This document shows positions 25,363 through 33,932 of a stretch of 64,000 nucleotides of DNA, in pieces. The stretch comes from Pseudomonadota bacterium (GTDB lineage: Bacteria > Pseudomonadota > Alphaproteobacteria > Rhizobiales > Hyphomicrobiaceae). Positions within the stretch are counted from its first letter, which is position 1; each line of letters begins with the position of its first letter. The position numbers were made by a program, and so were the translations under genes. The notes under the pieces were generated by a model, which was not told where the DNA came from, did no database searches, and saw only the letters and a program-made list of their open reading frames with translations. The stretch covers positions 62,001 to 126,000 of the forward strand of contig JAFECG010000030.1 in the NCBI GenBank assembly GCA_018242215.1, read 5' to 3'.

Positions 25363-26595
25363 ATGACGCTGCAGGCGATCATCATTCGAGCAGACGGTGC
25401 TCTCGCAGAAACGGAAGATGTACGTCGGCGCGCCTTTGCCCGGGTCTTTTCCGAAGCCGGATTCGACTGGTCATGCGATCGTGAAGGCTTTGCGCTTACG
25501 GCGAAACTCGGCAGCGGCGAGGCCCGAATGGCGCACTATGTCCGATCCATTCTCCGCGGCAAGCCGGAAACAGAAGACTTTTCGTTTCTCATTCAAGCAA
25601 TGCACCGGCGGGCGTCAAAGATCTTTGGCGAAATGCTCGCCTCGACAGTGATCGAGCCTCGCCCAGGCGTGCGCGATCTCATCGTCGCTGCGCGTGGCGA
25701 TGGACTTCGCCTCGTTCTCGTGTCGCTTCTCGAACCTCGGGATACTGAACGCCTCCTCGCCACTCTTTTTGGCGATCGTGGGCGTACCCTGTTCGACAAT
25801 ATTATATCCGGAGACAAAAGCGGCAAGGGCGACTGTGAACCGCTATATGCTGAAGCGCGCGATGCTCTCGGCTTTGATCCCAAGCACAGTCTGGTGATCG
25901 AATGCGGGCGCCGCGGCTATCTTGCTGCGAATGCGTCGGGCTTTCCGGTGATCACAACGCGAAGCGTCTTCTGCCGCGAAAGCCCGGCGTTTAGCGAAGA
26001 CGCCGTCTTCGTTGACGATCTCACGAGCCTTCTGACGGCGCGCGATCGCACACCGTACGATCCCCTGACCGCAGAGGATCGCGCAGACTTGTTGGCGGCA
26101 GTTTATCGTTTGCATGCGAGCAATTGCTGCGGGCTGACTGGATTGGATTGGAGCGACGAGATGAAGGTCTCAGACATTCTGAAGACCAAGGGCTCTGCGA
26201 TTAAAACCATCGAGGCGAGCGCCACGATGCGAGCCCTGGCCCATAGTTTTCGCAAAGAGCAAGTAGGTGCGATGCTGGTCCTGGATGACAAAGGTGGACT
26301 TCAGGGAATCATCTCCGAGCGCGATCTTGCCCGCGGCATCGACGAGTTCGGCATGGATCTGCCGCAGATGCGCGTGGCGAATCTGATGACACGCTCTGTG
26401 GTTACGTGTGCTCCGGATGACCGTGTCGCAGCCGTCGCCAACGTCATGACTCAGCGGCGTATCCGGCATTTGCCCGTTGTCGTCGATGGCAAGGTCGTCG
26501 GCCTGATCAGTATCGGCGACGTGTTGAAGCACCGTCTGGACGAAGTACAACTCGAGGCGAGTGTCCTACGCGATGTCGCGCGTTCACGCCGCTAG
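25363..26595 (+). CDS. HAD-like (CbbY/Gph fold) domain fused to a CBS pair, nucleophile missing
   Basis: 410 residues. Residues 1-215 resemble CbbY-type HAD phosphatases, but the motif that normally reads DxDGTL is IRADGAL at residues 8-14, so the catalytic first Asp is Arg, and the motif IV acidic pair reads IECGRRGYLAANASG. Residues ~270-400 form two CBS motifs (MKVSDILKTKG, MLVLDDKGGLQGIISERDLA, VANLMTRSVVTCAPDD, HLPVVVDGKVVGLISIGDVL), which bind adenylates. The HAD part is probably a sugar-phosphate binding or dead enzyme. ATG at 25363 starts the conserved fold. Confidence 0.82.
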   Translation: MTLQAIIIRADGALAETEDVRRRAFARVFSEAGFDWSCDREGFALTAKLGSGEARMAHYVRSILRGKPETEDFSFLIQAMHRRASKIFGEMLASTVIEPRPGVRDLIVAARGDGLRLVLVSLLEPRDTERLLATLFGDRGRTLFDNIISGDKSGKGDCEPLYAEARDALGFDPKHSLVIECGRRGYLAANASGFPVITTRSVFCRESPAFSEDAVFVDDLTSLLTARDRTPYDPLTAEDRADLLAAVYRLHASNCCGLTGLDWSDEMKVSDILKTKGSAIKTIEASATMRALAHSFRKEQVGAMLVLDDKGGLQGIISERDLARGIDEFGMDLPQMRVANLMTRSVVTCAPDDRVAAVANVMTQRRIRHLPVVVDGKVVGLISIGDVLKHRLDEVQLEASVLRDVARSRR

Positions 26596-26661
26596 GAAGT
26601 CTGTCCCAATCGTTGGCCGCAACACCAGCTTGCCGCAAGCTCGCCGTGGCAACCATCCCGT

Positions 26662-27396
26662 ATGGTCGATACGAGCTATCTTGATGCCATAAAGCAGTTC
26701 GAGGGCTACACCGCGGAAGCGCGGTGGGATTATGCTCAGAATTCGAACGGCTACGGCACGCGCGCCCGCTATGCGGGCGAGGTCATCGATAAGGCTGAAG
26801 CCGACAAGCGCTTCTCAGATGCAGTCTCGAAAGCTGCAAATTTCGTCGACAAATTTGCCCCCAATCTCGACGACGGCAGCAAAGCCGCTCTGACGTCATT
26901 GACGTACAACGCGGGGACTGCCTGGGCGCAAAGCGGATTAGGTCAAGCCGTTGCGAGCGGCGATCTCGACAAAGCGCGTTCTCTTTTCCTGCAATACAAC
27001 AAGGCCGGAGGATCCGTCGTCGACGGCCTCGTGCAGCGCCGCCTGCAGGAGGTCGCCTGGTTCGGCCAGGGCAATCCGGCCGTGCAAGCGGCCGGTGCGA
27101 GCTTCGCGGAAATGGCATCCGCCGCAAGCGCATCGGCGATCACAGCGGCGGCTCCTGCCTCCGCCCCTGCCGAATTGACTACTGCAGCCGAGCAAGTCGA
27201 ACCTGCGACGCAATCTGACCGCACTGGCGATCCAGCGCCATCCTTCTCGAGCTTCGGAAGCGATCAGGTGCTGCTGTCGCTACTTGCGCACATGTCGAAT
27301 TCCGCGACCGACAATAATCGCGACAACGACAGGAAGACGGACCGGAAATCCTATGGCAACCACATCGACCCGGATGTGCGTATCCAGTCCGGTTGA
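26662..27396 (+). CDS. GH24 (phage lysozyme-like) muramidase
   Basis: 244 residues. Residues 1-140 match the GH24 fold: Glu14 in KQFEGYTAEARWDY with Asp23 eight residues on, then NSNGYGTRAR, ALTSLTYNAG and LVQRRLQEVAWF. The tail (about 150-244) is Ala/Pro-rich, then polar with a DNNRDNDRKTDRKS stretch, and is not part of the fold. There is no signal peptide. It lies at the edge of the flagellar cluster and could open peptidoglycan for the flagellar rod, possibly exported by the flagellar apparatus; that is inference. Confidence 0.78.
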   Translation: MVDTSYLDAIKQFEGYTAEARWDYAQNSNGYGTRARYAGEVIDKAEADKRFSDAVSKAANFVDKFAPNLDDGSKAALTSLTYNAGTAWAQSGLGQAVASGDLDKARSLFLQYNKAGGSVVDGLVQRRLQEVAWFGQGNPAVQAAGASFAEMASAASASAITAAAPASAPAELTTAAEQVEPATQSDRTGDPAPSFSSFGSDQVLLSLLAHMSNSATDNNRDNDRKTDRKSYGNHIDPDVRIQSG

Positions 27397-27417
27397 TCGA
27401 CGCGGGGCTGCTCGCGT

Positions 27418-28032
27418 CTAACCCACAAAGTGAGTTGCGAGGACGATCGCCGCGATGATCGCGACGAGAATGCCGGCTCCCATCCGAATCATGGACGACG
27501 CGTCCGGTCCACCGCTGATTTTGTGTCTCTGCGCGTCTTCCCTGATCGTCTCCGATCCCACCGCCTGCACGCGAGCTGCCGCGGACATCAAAGTCGCCTG
27601 CATCGCCATGCGAAGCTCGGGAGACGATGCCGCAAGGAGCACCTGCGGGTCAGCGCGTCCAAGAGGATTTGGGACAATTGGCTGAGGCGCCGAATCCGAT
27701 CTGTAAACGGCAGCGTCCTCGGCGTATTGCGCCGCAATTCTGTTTGGTACGCCGCTGCCATCGACGCTGCGCGATTGAGCCGCCGCTGGATCGCCCGCAG
27801 TGCCACCCGGGCCGACAGCGGATGCATCGATCTGCTCGTCAATCAATGTCATCAGCACGGACGCCATTGCCTTGTCGTTGTGCGAAATTGGCGCTGAAGG
27901 GGCCTGCGCCGGTTGGTCGTCCGGCTGCTGAGGGGATTGTTGGCGTTTTTGAAGAAGTTGTCTGTCGCTCAACAAAAACACTTCATCGGCGATCAGGCGA
28001 CCGATTGATTCAGTTGAGCTTGCCATGTTCAT
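27418..28032 (-). CDS. Unknown protein with C-terminal membrane anchor in the flgF-fliI operon
   Basis: 204 residues, not recognised. The middle is Gln, Pro and Ala rich (QQPDDQPAQAPSAP), and the last ~20 residues (GAGILVAIIAAIVLATHFVG) look like a single membrane segment, so the protein may be tail-anchored. It follows fliI by 57 bases, where fliJ often sits, but it lacks the coiled coil expected of FliJ. GGAG is four bases before the ATG at 28032. It converges with the muramidase gene. Confidence 0.7.
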   Translation of the reverse strand: MNMASSTESIGRLIADEVFLLSDRQLLQKRQQSPQQPDDQPAQAPSAPISHNDKAMASVLMTLIDEQIDASAVGPGGTAGDPAAAQSRSVDGSGVPNRIAAQYAEDAAVYRSDSAPQPIVPNPLGRADPQVLLAASSPELRMAMQATLMSAAARVQAVGSETIREDAQRHKISGGPDASSMIRMGAGILVAIIAAIVLATHFVG

Positions 28033-28089
28033 GACACTCCGATGTCAGAACGCGATCTCACCAGTTGCAGGATACGCTTTAAAATCTCT

Positions 28090-29460
28090 CTAGCGCGGTG
28101 ATGAATTTTGCCGTTGCCCGCCAGGGAGTGCTTGCGACAGATATGAGAAGACATCCTCGACAGGGGGATCGTCCAAGTTTTGTTTCATCAGCTCATAAAC
28201 GCGCGGCACGATTTCCATGGCGCGGTCGAGCGTCGTATCGCTGCCCGGCTTGTAGCCGCCGATTGCACGAAGATCGCGTGTATCTTCGAAACGCGAAATC
28301 ACCTCGATCAGCTGCGTCACGAACTGCGCCTGGTTTTTCGTTCGGATTTTGGGTGCCAATCGCGAAAGTGACGCTAATGGATCGACGGCCGGGAGCCGCC
28401 CTTGGCTGGCGATGCCGCGATCGAGAACGATATGGCCATCGAGTATGCCGCGCGCGGCGTCTGCAATCGGATCGTTATGGTCGTCGCCATCGACGAGCAC
28501 CGAAAGAATGGCAGTAATCGTTCCGGCGCCCTCTTCGCCCGGACCTGCACGTTCCAGAAGGCGAGGAAGGTTGCTGAAAACGCTTGGAGGGTAGCCGCGC
28601 GCCACGGGCGGCTCGTCGGCTGCGAGCGCAAGTTCGCGCATCGCATGGGCGTAGCGCGTCAGAGAATCGATAATCAGGAGGACGTTCTTTCCGCGATCGC
28701 GATAGTACTCCGCGATGCACATTGCAGTGCTCGGCGCCAGCCTCCGCATCATCGGGCTCTCGTCTGATGTTGCAACGACGGAAACGACTCTCGAGCGCGT
28801 CGCGCCGAGCGTGTCATCGAGAAAATCCCTGACTTCTCGGCTCCGCTCGCCGACAAGAGCGAGCACGGTGACGTCGCTTGAGGGGGCGCGGCTTAGCATG
28901 GCGAGCAGCGTCGACTTCCCGACCCCTGACCCGGCAAAGATCCCGAGCCGCTGCCCCGCGCAGATCGGCGTGAACAGATCGATGGGTTTGACGCCCGTGG
29001 TCAACGGCACGCCGAGCCTGTTACGCCGCAGGGGCGACGGCGGCGAACCATGGATTGGAAATGCCTCCTCGCCCTGAACGAGTGGCTCGCCGTCGTCGAT
29101 GGGTGCCCCAAGGGCATTGACGGTTCGGCCGAGCCAGGACCCGTGCGGAGAAAGTGTCAGCTCGCCGGACATCGTGGTGACCCGCGCGCCGAGTTCGATC
29201 CTGTGGTCGGCAATGAAGGGCGTAATGTTGATGGTCTGCGCTTCGATCGTCGCGACCTCGGCAAGCACGTTGCCACCAAGCCCCGCAATCGAAACGGCGT
29301 CGCCAATCGAGACAAACTTCGAGAGGCCCGAGACGACGAGATACGTCGTGCTGATTCGTACGACGCGGCCGGATACCCGATGTGCCGGCGAATGGGCCGC
29401 CGCCGTCGCCATCAGAAAGTCGAGCCGATCGAACGGTGTCGCAGGGATTGCACCAGTCAC
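28090..29460 (-). CDS. fliI: Flagellum-specific ATPase FliI
   Basis: 456 residues. Walker A GSGVGKST near 164, catalytic Glu in LVGERSREVRDFL near 190, and Walker B LLIIDSLTRYAHAM near 245; close to F1-ATPase beta. It powers unfolding and export through the flagellar secretion system in the cytoplasm. GTG at 29460 is chosen since GAAGGA lies six bases upstream; a GTG at 29478 is the alternative. Second gene after flgF. Confidence 0.95.
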   Translation of the reverse strand: MTGAIPATPFDRLDFLMATAAAHSPAHRVSGRVVRISTTYLVVSGLSKFVSIGDAVSIAGLGGNVLAEVATIEAQTINITPFIADHRIELGARVTTMSGELTLSPHGSWLGRTVNALGAPIDDGEPLVQGEEAFPIHGSPPSPLRRNRLGVPLTTGVKPIDLFTPICAGQRLGIFAGSGVGKSTLLAMLSRAPSSDVTVLALVGERSREVRDFLDDTLGATRSRVVSVVATSDESPMMRRLAPSTAMCIAEYYRDRGKNVLLIIDSLTRYAHAMRELALAADEPPVARGYPPSVFSNLPRLLERAGPGEEGAGTITAILSVLVDGDDHNDPIADAARGILDGHIVLDRGIASQGRLPAVDPLASLSRLAPKIRTKNQAQFVTQLIEVISRFEDTRDLRAIGGYKPGSDTTLDRAMEIVPRVYELMKQNLDDPPVEDVFSYLSQALPGGQRQNSSPR

Positions 29461-29525
29461 GGACAGTCCTTCAGGCACACATAGCGGCAGGTCATCTTGG
29501 AAAAGTTATGCACCACGAGGAGACA

Positions 29526-30248
29526 TCATGAGCCCGCCAGCGTCTTCAGCGAATCTGTCAGCGAGCTTTCGGTATTGCTCAACATGGTGCTGACGGCTTC
29601 GAAGTTCCGTTGAATGGTGATGAGGTGCGTCATCTCCAGGATCGGATTGACGTTGGATTTCTCGACATAGCCCTGCACCACGCCGTTGTTGAGAAAATCG
29701 AGTTCCGGAGTGGGTGGGATATCCGATACCACCGCCACGCCTTGTGCGCGTGTGAGCTTCGCGCCTTGCGGCATCCGGTAAAGGCCGAGCGCACCAAGAT
29801 TGTTGCCCGCCTGCTCGATCGTGCCGGCCTTGTTGATCGTTGGAGGAGGATCGTCGGGATTGAGCTGCACCGGAGTTCCGCCGGCATCGAGAAACGGATA
29901 GCCGTCGAGCGTCGTGAGCACGCCGTCCTTCGTCATCTGCATGCGGCCATCCCGCGTATAGACAACTCCGGTGGGCGTCTGAATCGCGAGCCACGCGTCT
30001 CCACGCACCGCGACGTCCAGCGCGTTGCCGGTCTGCGTGATCTCGCCGGTCTTCGTGGAGATGTGCGTTTCGCCTTTCGATACGAAGCTCACTGGGTCGG
30101 TGCCCGGCGGAGAGACGAGTTCCTCGAAAGACATTTCATCACCGCGGAAACCGACGGTGTTGGTATTTGCAACATTATTGGCAAGCGTATCGAGCCGGCG
30201 TTGTAAGGCCATCTGGGCAGAGAGCGCCACGTAGATATTCGATTGCAT
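29526..30248 (-). CDS. flgF: Flagellar basal-body rod protein FlgF
   Basis: 240 residues. Rod-family N-terminus MQSNIYVALSAQMALQRRLD with LANNVANTNTVGFRGD, and C-terminal QGYVEKSNVNPILEMTHLI. It forms the proximal rod. ATG at 30248 gives the conserved start. Divergent from motA; the 172 bases between them hold both promoters. Confidence 0.95.
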   Translation of the reverse strand: MQSNIYVALSAQMALQRRLDTLANNVANTNTVGFRGDEMSFEELVSPPGTDPVSFVSKGETHISTKTGEITQTGNALDVAVRGDAWLAIQTPTGVVYTRDGRMQMTKDGVLTTLDGYPFLDAGGTPVQLNPDDPPPTINKAGTIEQAGNNLGALGLYRMPQGAKLTRAQGVAVVSDIPPTPELDFLNNGVVQGYVEKSNVNPILEMTHLITIQRNFEAVSTMLSNTESSLTDSLKTLAGS

Positions 30249-30420
30249 GCCTTGAAACCCGCCTCCGTAACTAGGCTGAGCGTCAATCCTAAGGAAGTGA
30301 ACTTGTGGCGGGCTGACTCGGTGGTGCATCCGAGCAAGTCGCCTGCCTTCAAGAGCAACGGGCAAGTCCCACGCAAGCCAGGGGCCCCTTAATGCGTGTT
30401 AATAAACTCCTTATTGGGAC
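30249..30420. promoter_or_regulatory. Divergent promoter region flgF / motA
   Basis: 172 bases between the two flagellar operons. Mostly GC-rich, with an A+T-rich end (30389-30415) that holds two TTAA tetramers six bases apart. No certain -35/-10 pair was identified. Confidence 0.5.
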
Positions 30421-31308
30421 GTGCTCGTGACCATTCTCGTCGGCCTGATCATCACCCTCGCCTGCATGCTCGGCGGTTTCGCCGCGATGGGCGGGCATGT
30501 CTTCGTTATCTGGCAGCCCTGGGAATATGTCATCATTTGCGGAGCCGCGCTCGGCACCTTCGTCGTCGCGAACCCGATGAAGACGATCAAAGATGCGGGC
30601 AAGGCGACCATCGAAGCCTTCAAGAACGGCACGCCCACAAAGGACGAGAATATAGAGGTTCTCGCTCTCCTGTTTTTTATGATGCGCGAGCTGCGTGATA
30701 AATCGCGCGCCGAAATGGAAATGATCATCGACACGCCGCAGGAGGCGGAAGTCTTCAAGCGGGCGCCGACCGTCCTTGCGAATGAGGAGTTGACGACTTT
30801 CATCTGCGATTATTTCCGTCTCATCATCATGGGCAACGCCAGGACGCATGAAATCGAAGCTTTGATGGATGAGGAAATCGAGACGGTCCGGCACGACAAG
30901 TTGAAGGCCTATCACGCCCTCGTCGCCGTCGGCGACGGGCTGCCGGCGCTCGGCATCGTTGCGGCCGTTCTCGGTGTCGTGAAAGCGATGGGAGCCATCG
31001 ACCAATCGCCAGAGATCCTGGGCCACCTCATTGCGTCGGCACTTGTCGGCACATTTGCAGGCATCTTCTTTTCCTATGCCGTCGTCGGTCCCCTTGCGAC
31101 GAAAGTGAAGATCATTCGCGACAAGAAGCTACGCTCGTACGTCATCGTCAAGCAGTCGCTGCTTGCCTTCATGAATGGTGCGATGCCTCAGGTGGCGATC
31201 GAGCACGGCCGCAAAGCAATTTCGGCATACGAGCGCCCGACGATCAACGAGGTGGAAGCAGCGACGATGGGCGGCGGCGCGGGCCGCCAGGAAAGAAAGG
31301 CGGCTTGA
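30421..31308 (+). CDS. motA: Flagellar motor stator protein MotA
   Basis: 295 residues with four membrane segments (about 3-22, 32-50, 170-190, 200-225) and the cytoplasmic loop containing RDKSRAEMEMII and the Pro-bearing ALGIVAAVLGVVKAMG. Proton channel component that drives rotation, partner of MotB encoded 14 kb downstream. Start GTG at 30421; GTG at 30427 is equally possible. First gene of the long plus-strand flagellar operon. Confidence 0.94.
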   Translation: MLVTILVGLIITLACMLGGFAAMGGHVFVIWQPWEYVIICGAALGTFVVANPMKTIKDAGKATIEAFKNGTPTKDENIEVLALLFFMMRELRDKSRAEMEMIIDTPQEAEVFKRAPTVLANEELTTFICDYFRLIIMGNARTHEIEALMDEEIETVRHDKLKAYHALVAVGDGLPALGIVAAVLGVVKAMGAIDQSPEILGHLIASALVGTFAGIFFSYAVVGPLATKVKIIRDKKLRSYVIVKQSLLAFMNGAMPQVAIEHGRKAISAYERPTINEVEAATMGGGAGRQERKAA

Positions 31309-31380
31309 TGACCTGGCAACCGCCTTGCGCTCTCAGTCGCTGGTCGTCATTCCACGTCGAAGTGCGAGCGCGGGGCTTCC

Positions 31381-32361
31381 ATGGTCTCGGATGACGCTTT
31401 GATGGAGGCTACCGAATCTCTCCGCGATGCCGAAAAGTCGCTGGAAAGGGCGCTATCTGCCGGTCAGAATCGTCCCGAGCGGCTTCCCGGCCTGCAGATG
31501 ATCTTCGGACAATTGCCGCGCATCATGACAGAGGAAGTCGGCAATCTATCGCTTTTGTCCGTCAAGGCGCAGCTCATCGAACTCTCCGCGTCGACGATTG
31601 CCGACACATGCACTCTGGGCGCAGGCGCATTTGCAGGCGTCGTGCGGGCGGAACGCTGGCGAAGCTGGCTTTACTTCATCTCCGATGCGGACGCGAGCTT
31701 GCTTTTCGTCGAGGCGGCAACGGGGTGTGAAAGCATTCCTTCAGGTGGAATCCCGCCTCGAAAGCCGACTCGCACGGACGCCAATGTCCTTCGCGTTCTC
31801 TTTCGGCGGATGGCCCGTTCATTAATGTCCGCCTTTTCGATCCTAGCGGATGTCGAGCTTGACGTAGGAGCCGTCGTTGAAAAAATTGAACTTGAGCCTC
31901 AACTCAGCCCGTCCTCTCCGGTCATCGCCGCGCGTCTGTCATTAGATTACGGTGGTCACACCGGAATCGTAACGATCGTAATTCCGCAGTCTGCACTCGA
32001 GCCGATACGTCATCTGCTCGCGAGCGCGTCTCCGAATGAAGCCATGGTTTCGCCGACGGGATCCGAGGCGGGTGACGATCCGAATTGGGCGAAGCAGCTC
32101 GCCGAGGAAATCGCGCGCGCCTTTATTGATCTCAATGGTGTTCTCGAAGAGCGACCCATCGCGCTGGGCGAGGTGCAAAGGTTCTCCGTCGGCTCGGTGA
32201 TCGAGTTGCAAATGACGTCGATGTCGAGCGTCCGGCTGGATGCCGACGCCAATCCGCTTTTCTGGTGCGAGCTGGGAAAGCGTGACAACGCGCTGATCCT
32301 TCGCGTGGATGACGAATTCGATCAACAGAGGGAGGCGGTCGATGAATTTTACGGACTCTGA
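31381..32361 (+). CDS. fliM: Flagellar motor switch protein FliM (divergent)
   Basis: 326 residues. Divergent like other rhizobial FliM: a central CheC-like region and a C-terminal SpoA domain (RPIALGEVQRFSVGSVIEL to RVDDEFDQ). It forms the C-ring middle and binds phosphorylated CheY. Upstream of fliN and fliG, as expected. The N-terminal CheY-binding motif is weak. Confidence 0.82.
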   Translation: MVSDDALMEATESLRDAEKSLERALSAGQNRPERLPGLQMIFGQLPRIMTEEVGNLSLLSVKAQLIELSASTIADTCTLGAGAFAGVVRAERWRSWLYFISDADASLLFVEAATGCESIPSGGIPPRKPTRTDANVLRVLFRRMARSLMSAFSILADVELDVGAVVEKIELEPQLSPSSPVIAARLSLDYGGHTGIVTIVIPQSALEPIRHLLASASPNEAMVSPTGSEAGDDPNWAKQLAEEIARAFIDLNGVLEERPIALGEVQRFSVGSVIELQMTSMSSVRLDADANPLFWCELGKRDNALILRVDDEFDQQREAVDEFYGL

Positions 32362-32441
32362 GCCGCCCGACATTGAGGCTGCAGCACGTTTCGTATCGCA
32401 AAAACCATGTCGAACGAGTTAGCGCAAGGATACCGCCTGTC

Positions 32442-32879
32442 ATGATGCCGAGTCATATGGATCAATCCGACGACACTCCAGAAGGAGCAGAAGCCGGCTT
32501 CGAGCAGACGCTACCAGGCACGGGAGAGTTCGGTGAATCCCACTTCGCCGGTTTGGCGGAAACTTCGCATGCCGATGGTCAACAGCCCGATGCTGACTCG
32601 ACGGCGGCGACGGATTTCGGCGAAAACAGCGCCATGATTATGGGGCTGCCGGTCATGATGAAAGTAGTCCTCGGATCCGCGAAGATGCCCGTCGCGACGC
32701 TGGCGAAATTGGCCAAGGGGTCGGTGGTCAAGCTCGATAAGATGGTTGGCGATCCTGTCGACATTCTTGTTAACGGCCGTTTGATCGCACGCGGCGAGGT
32801 TGTCGTTCTCAATGAAGGGACTTCGCGGTTCGGCGTGGTGCTCACACAGGTCGGCTCGCTCGCCAACGTAACGAAATAA
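32442..32879 (+). CDS. fliN: Flagellar motor switch protein FliN
   Basis: 145 residues. Acidic, poorly conserved N-terminus followed by a clear SpoA domain (LPVMMKVVLGSAKMPVATLA, KLDKMVGDPVDILVNGRLI, ARGEVVVLNEG). Lower part of the C-ring. ATG at 32442 has AAGGA eleven bases upstream; ATG at 32457 is also possible. Confidence 0.92.
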   Translation: MMPSHMDQSDDTPEGAEAGFEQTLPGTGEFGESHFAGLAETSHADGQQPDADSTAATDFGENSAMIMGLPVMMKVVLGSAKMPVATLAKLAKGSVVKLDKMVGDPVDILVNGRLIARGEVVVLNEGTSRFGVVLTQVGSLANVTK

Positions 32880-32897
32880 GAGTTGCAGTCCGACCTC

Positions 32898-33902
32898 ATG
32901 CGCGACATGTCACAAATGCACGGCGGACACTCACGAGCCCTGACGGGGCCGGAAAAAGTCGGCGTGCTTCTCCTCGCGCTCGGCAAGCAGCGCGCGAGTG
33001 GACTGCTGAAGAAATTCAATCCAGAAGAACTGAACATCCTCGTGCGCTCGGCAGAGATCATGCCGACAATCACAGCTGCCGAGCTCGAGGAAATCGTCGA
33101 GGAATTCGAGAACCAGTTTGGGCAGGGGACGCCTTTTCTTGGACGCGCCGAGGATGTTCGGCGCCTTGTCACCGATGTAATCACGGAAAACAGGTCGTCC
33201 GGCGATCCGAGCGAACAGTTCAACATAAGTCAGGATATCTGGAGCCAGTTGGCGGCGCTGCCCGACGATGTGCTTCAGGCACACTTCCAAAACCAATCTC
33301 CTCAGGTTGCGGCCTACTATCTCGATCGTCTCGGCAGCGAGCGCGCGTCTGCTATTTTGAAAACCTTTCCGATTGCCAGGCGTAACGATCTGCTGAATCG
33401 CATACTGGGAATGGGGCAGATCTCACCGCAGGTCATCGAAGCGCTTGAGAACGGATTGCGCGACGAGCTTTTCGACGTCGATCGCAGATCCTCCGACAAG
33501 TATGTATCGCTGGCCGGCATCCTCAATAATATGGACAAGGATGACTCGGCCCAGGCCCTGGAGTACCTGGCGAGCATCAAGCCGAAAGACGCGGAAGCCA
33601 TCCGCAAGATGCTCTTCAAGTTCGAGGACCTGCTCCGCCTTCCCGCCCGCGCGCTCACGGCTCTGATGGACGGCATTCCCGTCGAGCGGACCGTCCTTGC
33701 CTTGCAAGGAGCCGATAGCGAACTGCAGGCAAAGGTTCTTTCAGCGCTCGCACCTCGCGCCCGCCGCATGGCCGAAGCGGAGTTGCAAAGTCCCGCCAAT
33801 GTTCCTCAGCGCGATATTGTCGATGCCCGCCGCTCGATTGTGGATTCGGTCCTGCGTCTGGCCGCCGAGGGATTGATCGACATCACAAGCGCCACAACCT
33901 GA
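32898..33902 (+). CDS. fliG: Flagellar motor switch protein FliG
   Basis: 334 residues with N, middle and C-terminal FliG domains (LTGPEKVGVLLLALGKQRAS; PQVAAYYLDRLGSERAS; LFKFEDLLRLPARALTALMD). It couples the stator to the rotor and binds the MS-ring. ATG at 32898 is used; TTG 32883 and ATG 32907 are alternatives. Confidence 0.94.
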   Translation: MRDMSQMHGGHSRALTGPEKVGVLLLALGKQRASGLLKKFNPEELNILVRSAEIMPTITAAELEEIVEEFENQFGQGTPFLGRAEDVRRLVTDVITENRSSGDPSEQFNISQDIWSQLAALPDDVLQAHFQNQSPQVAAYYLDRLGSERASAILKTFPIARRNDLLNRILGMGQISPQVIEALENGLRDELFDVDRRSSDKYVSLAGILNNMDKDDSAQALEYLASIKPKDAEAIRKMLFKFEDLLRLPARALTALMDGIPVERTVLALQGADSELQAKVLSALAPRARRMAEAELQSPANVPQRDIVDARRSIVDSVLRLAAEGLIDITSATT

Positions 33903-33932
33903 ACCGCGGGATAAGGGGCACGGAGTAGGATA

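Noticed and set aside
30389..30402. TTAA-N6-TTAA upstream of motA as a CtrA site
   Set aside because: Spacing is six, not seven, and the region is A+T-rich.
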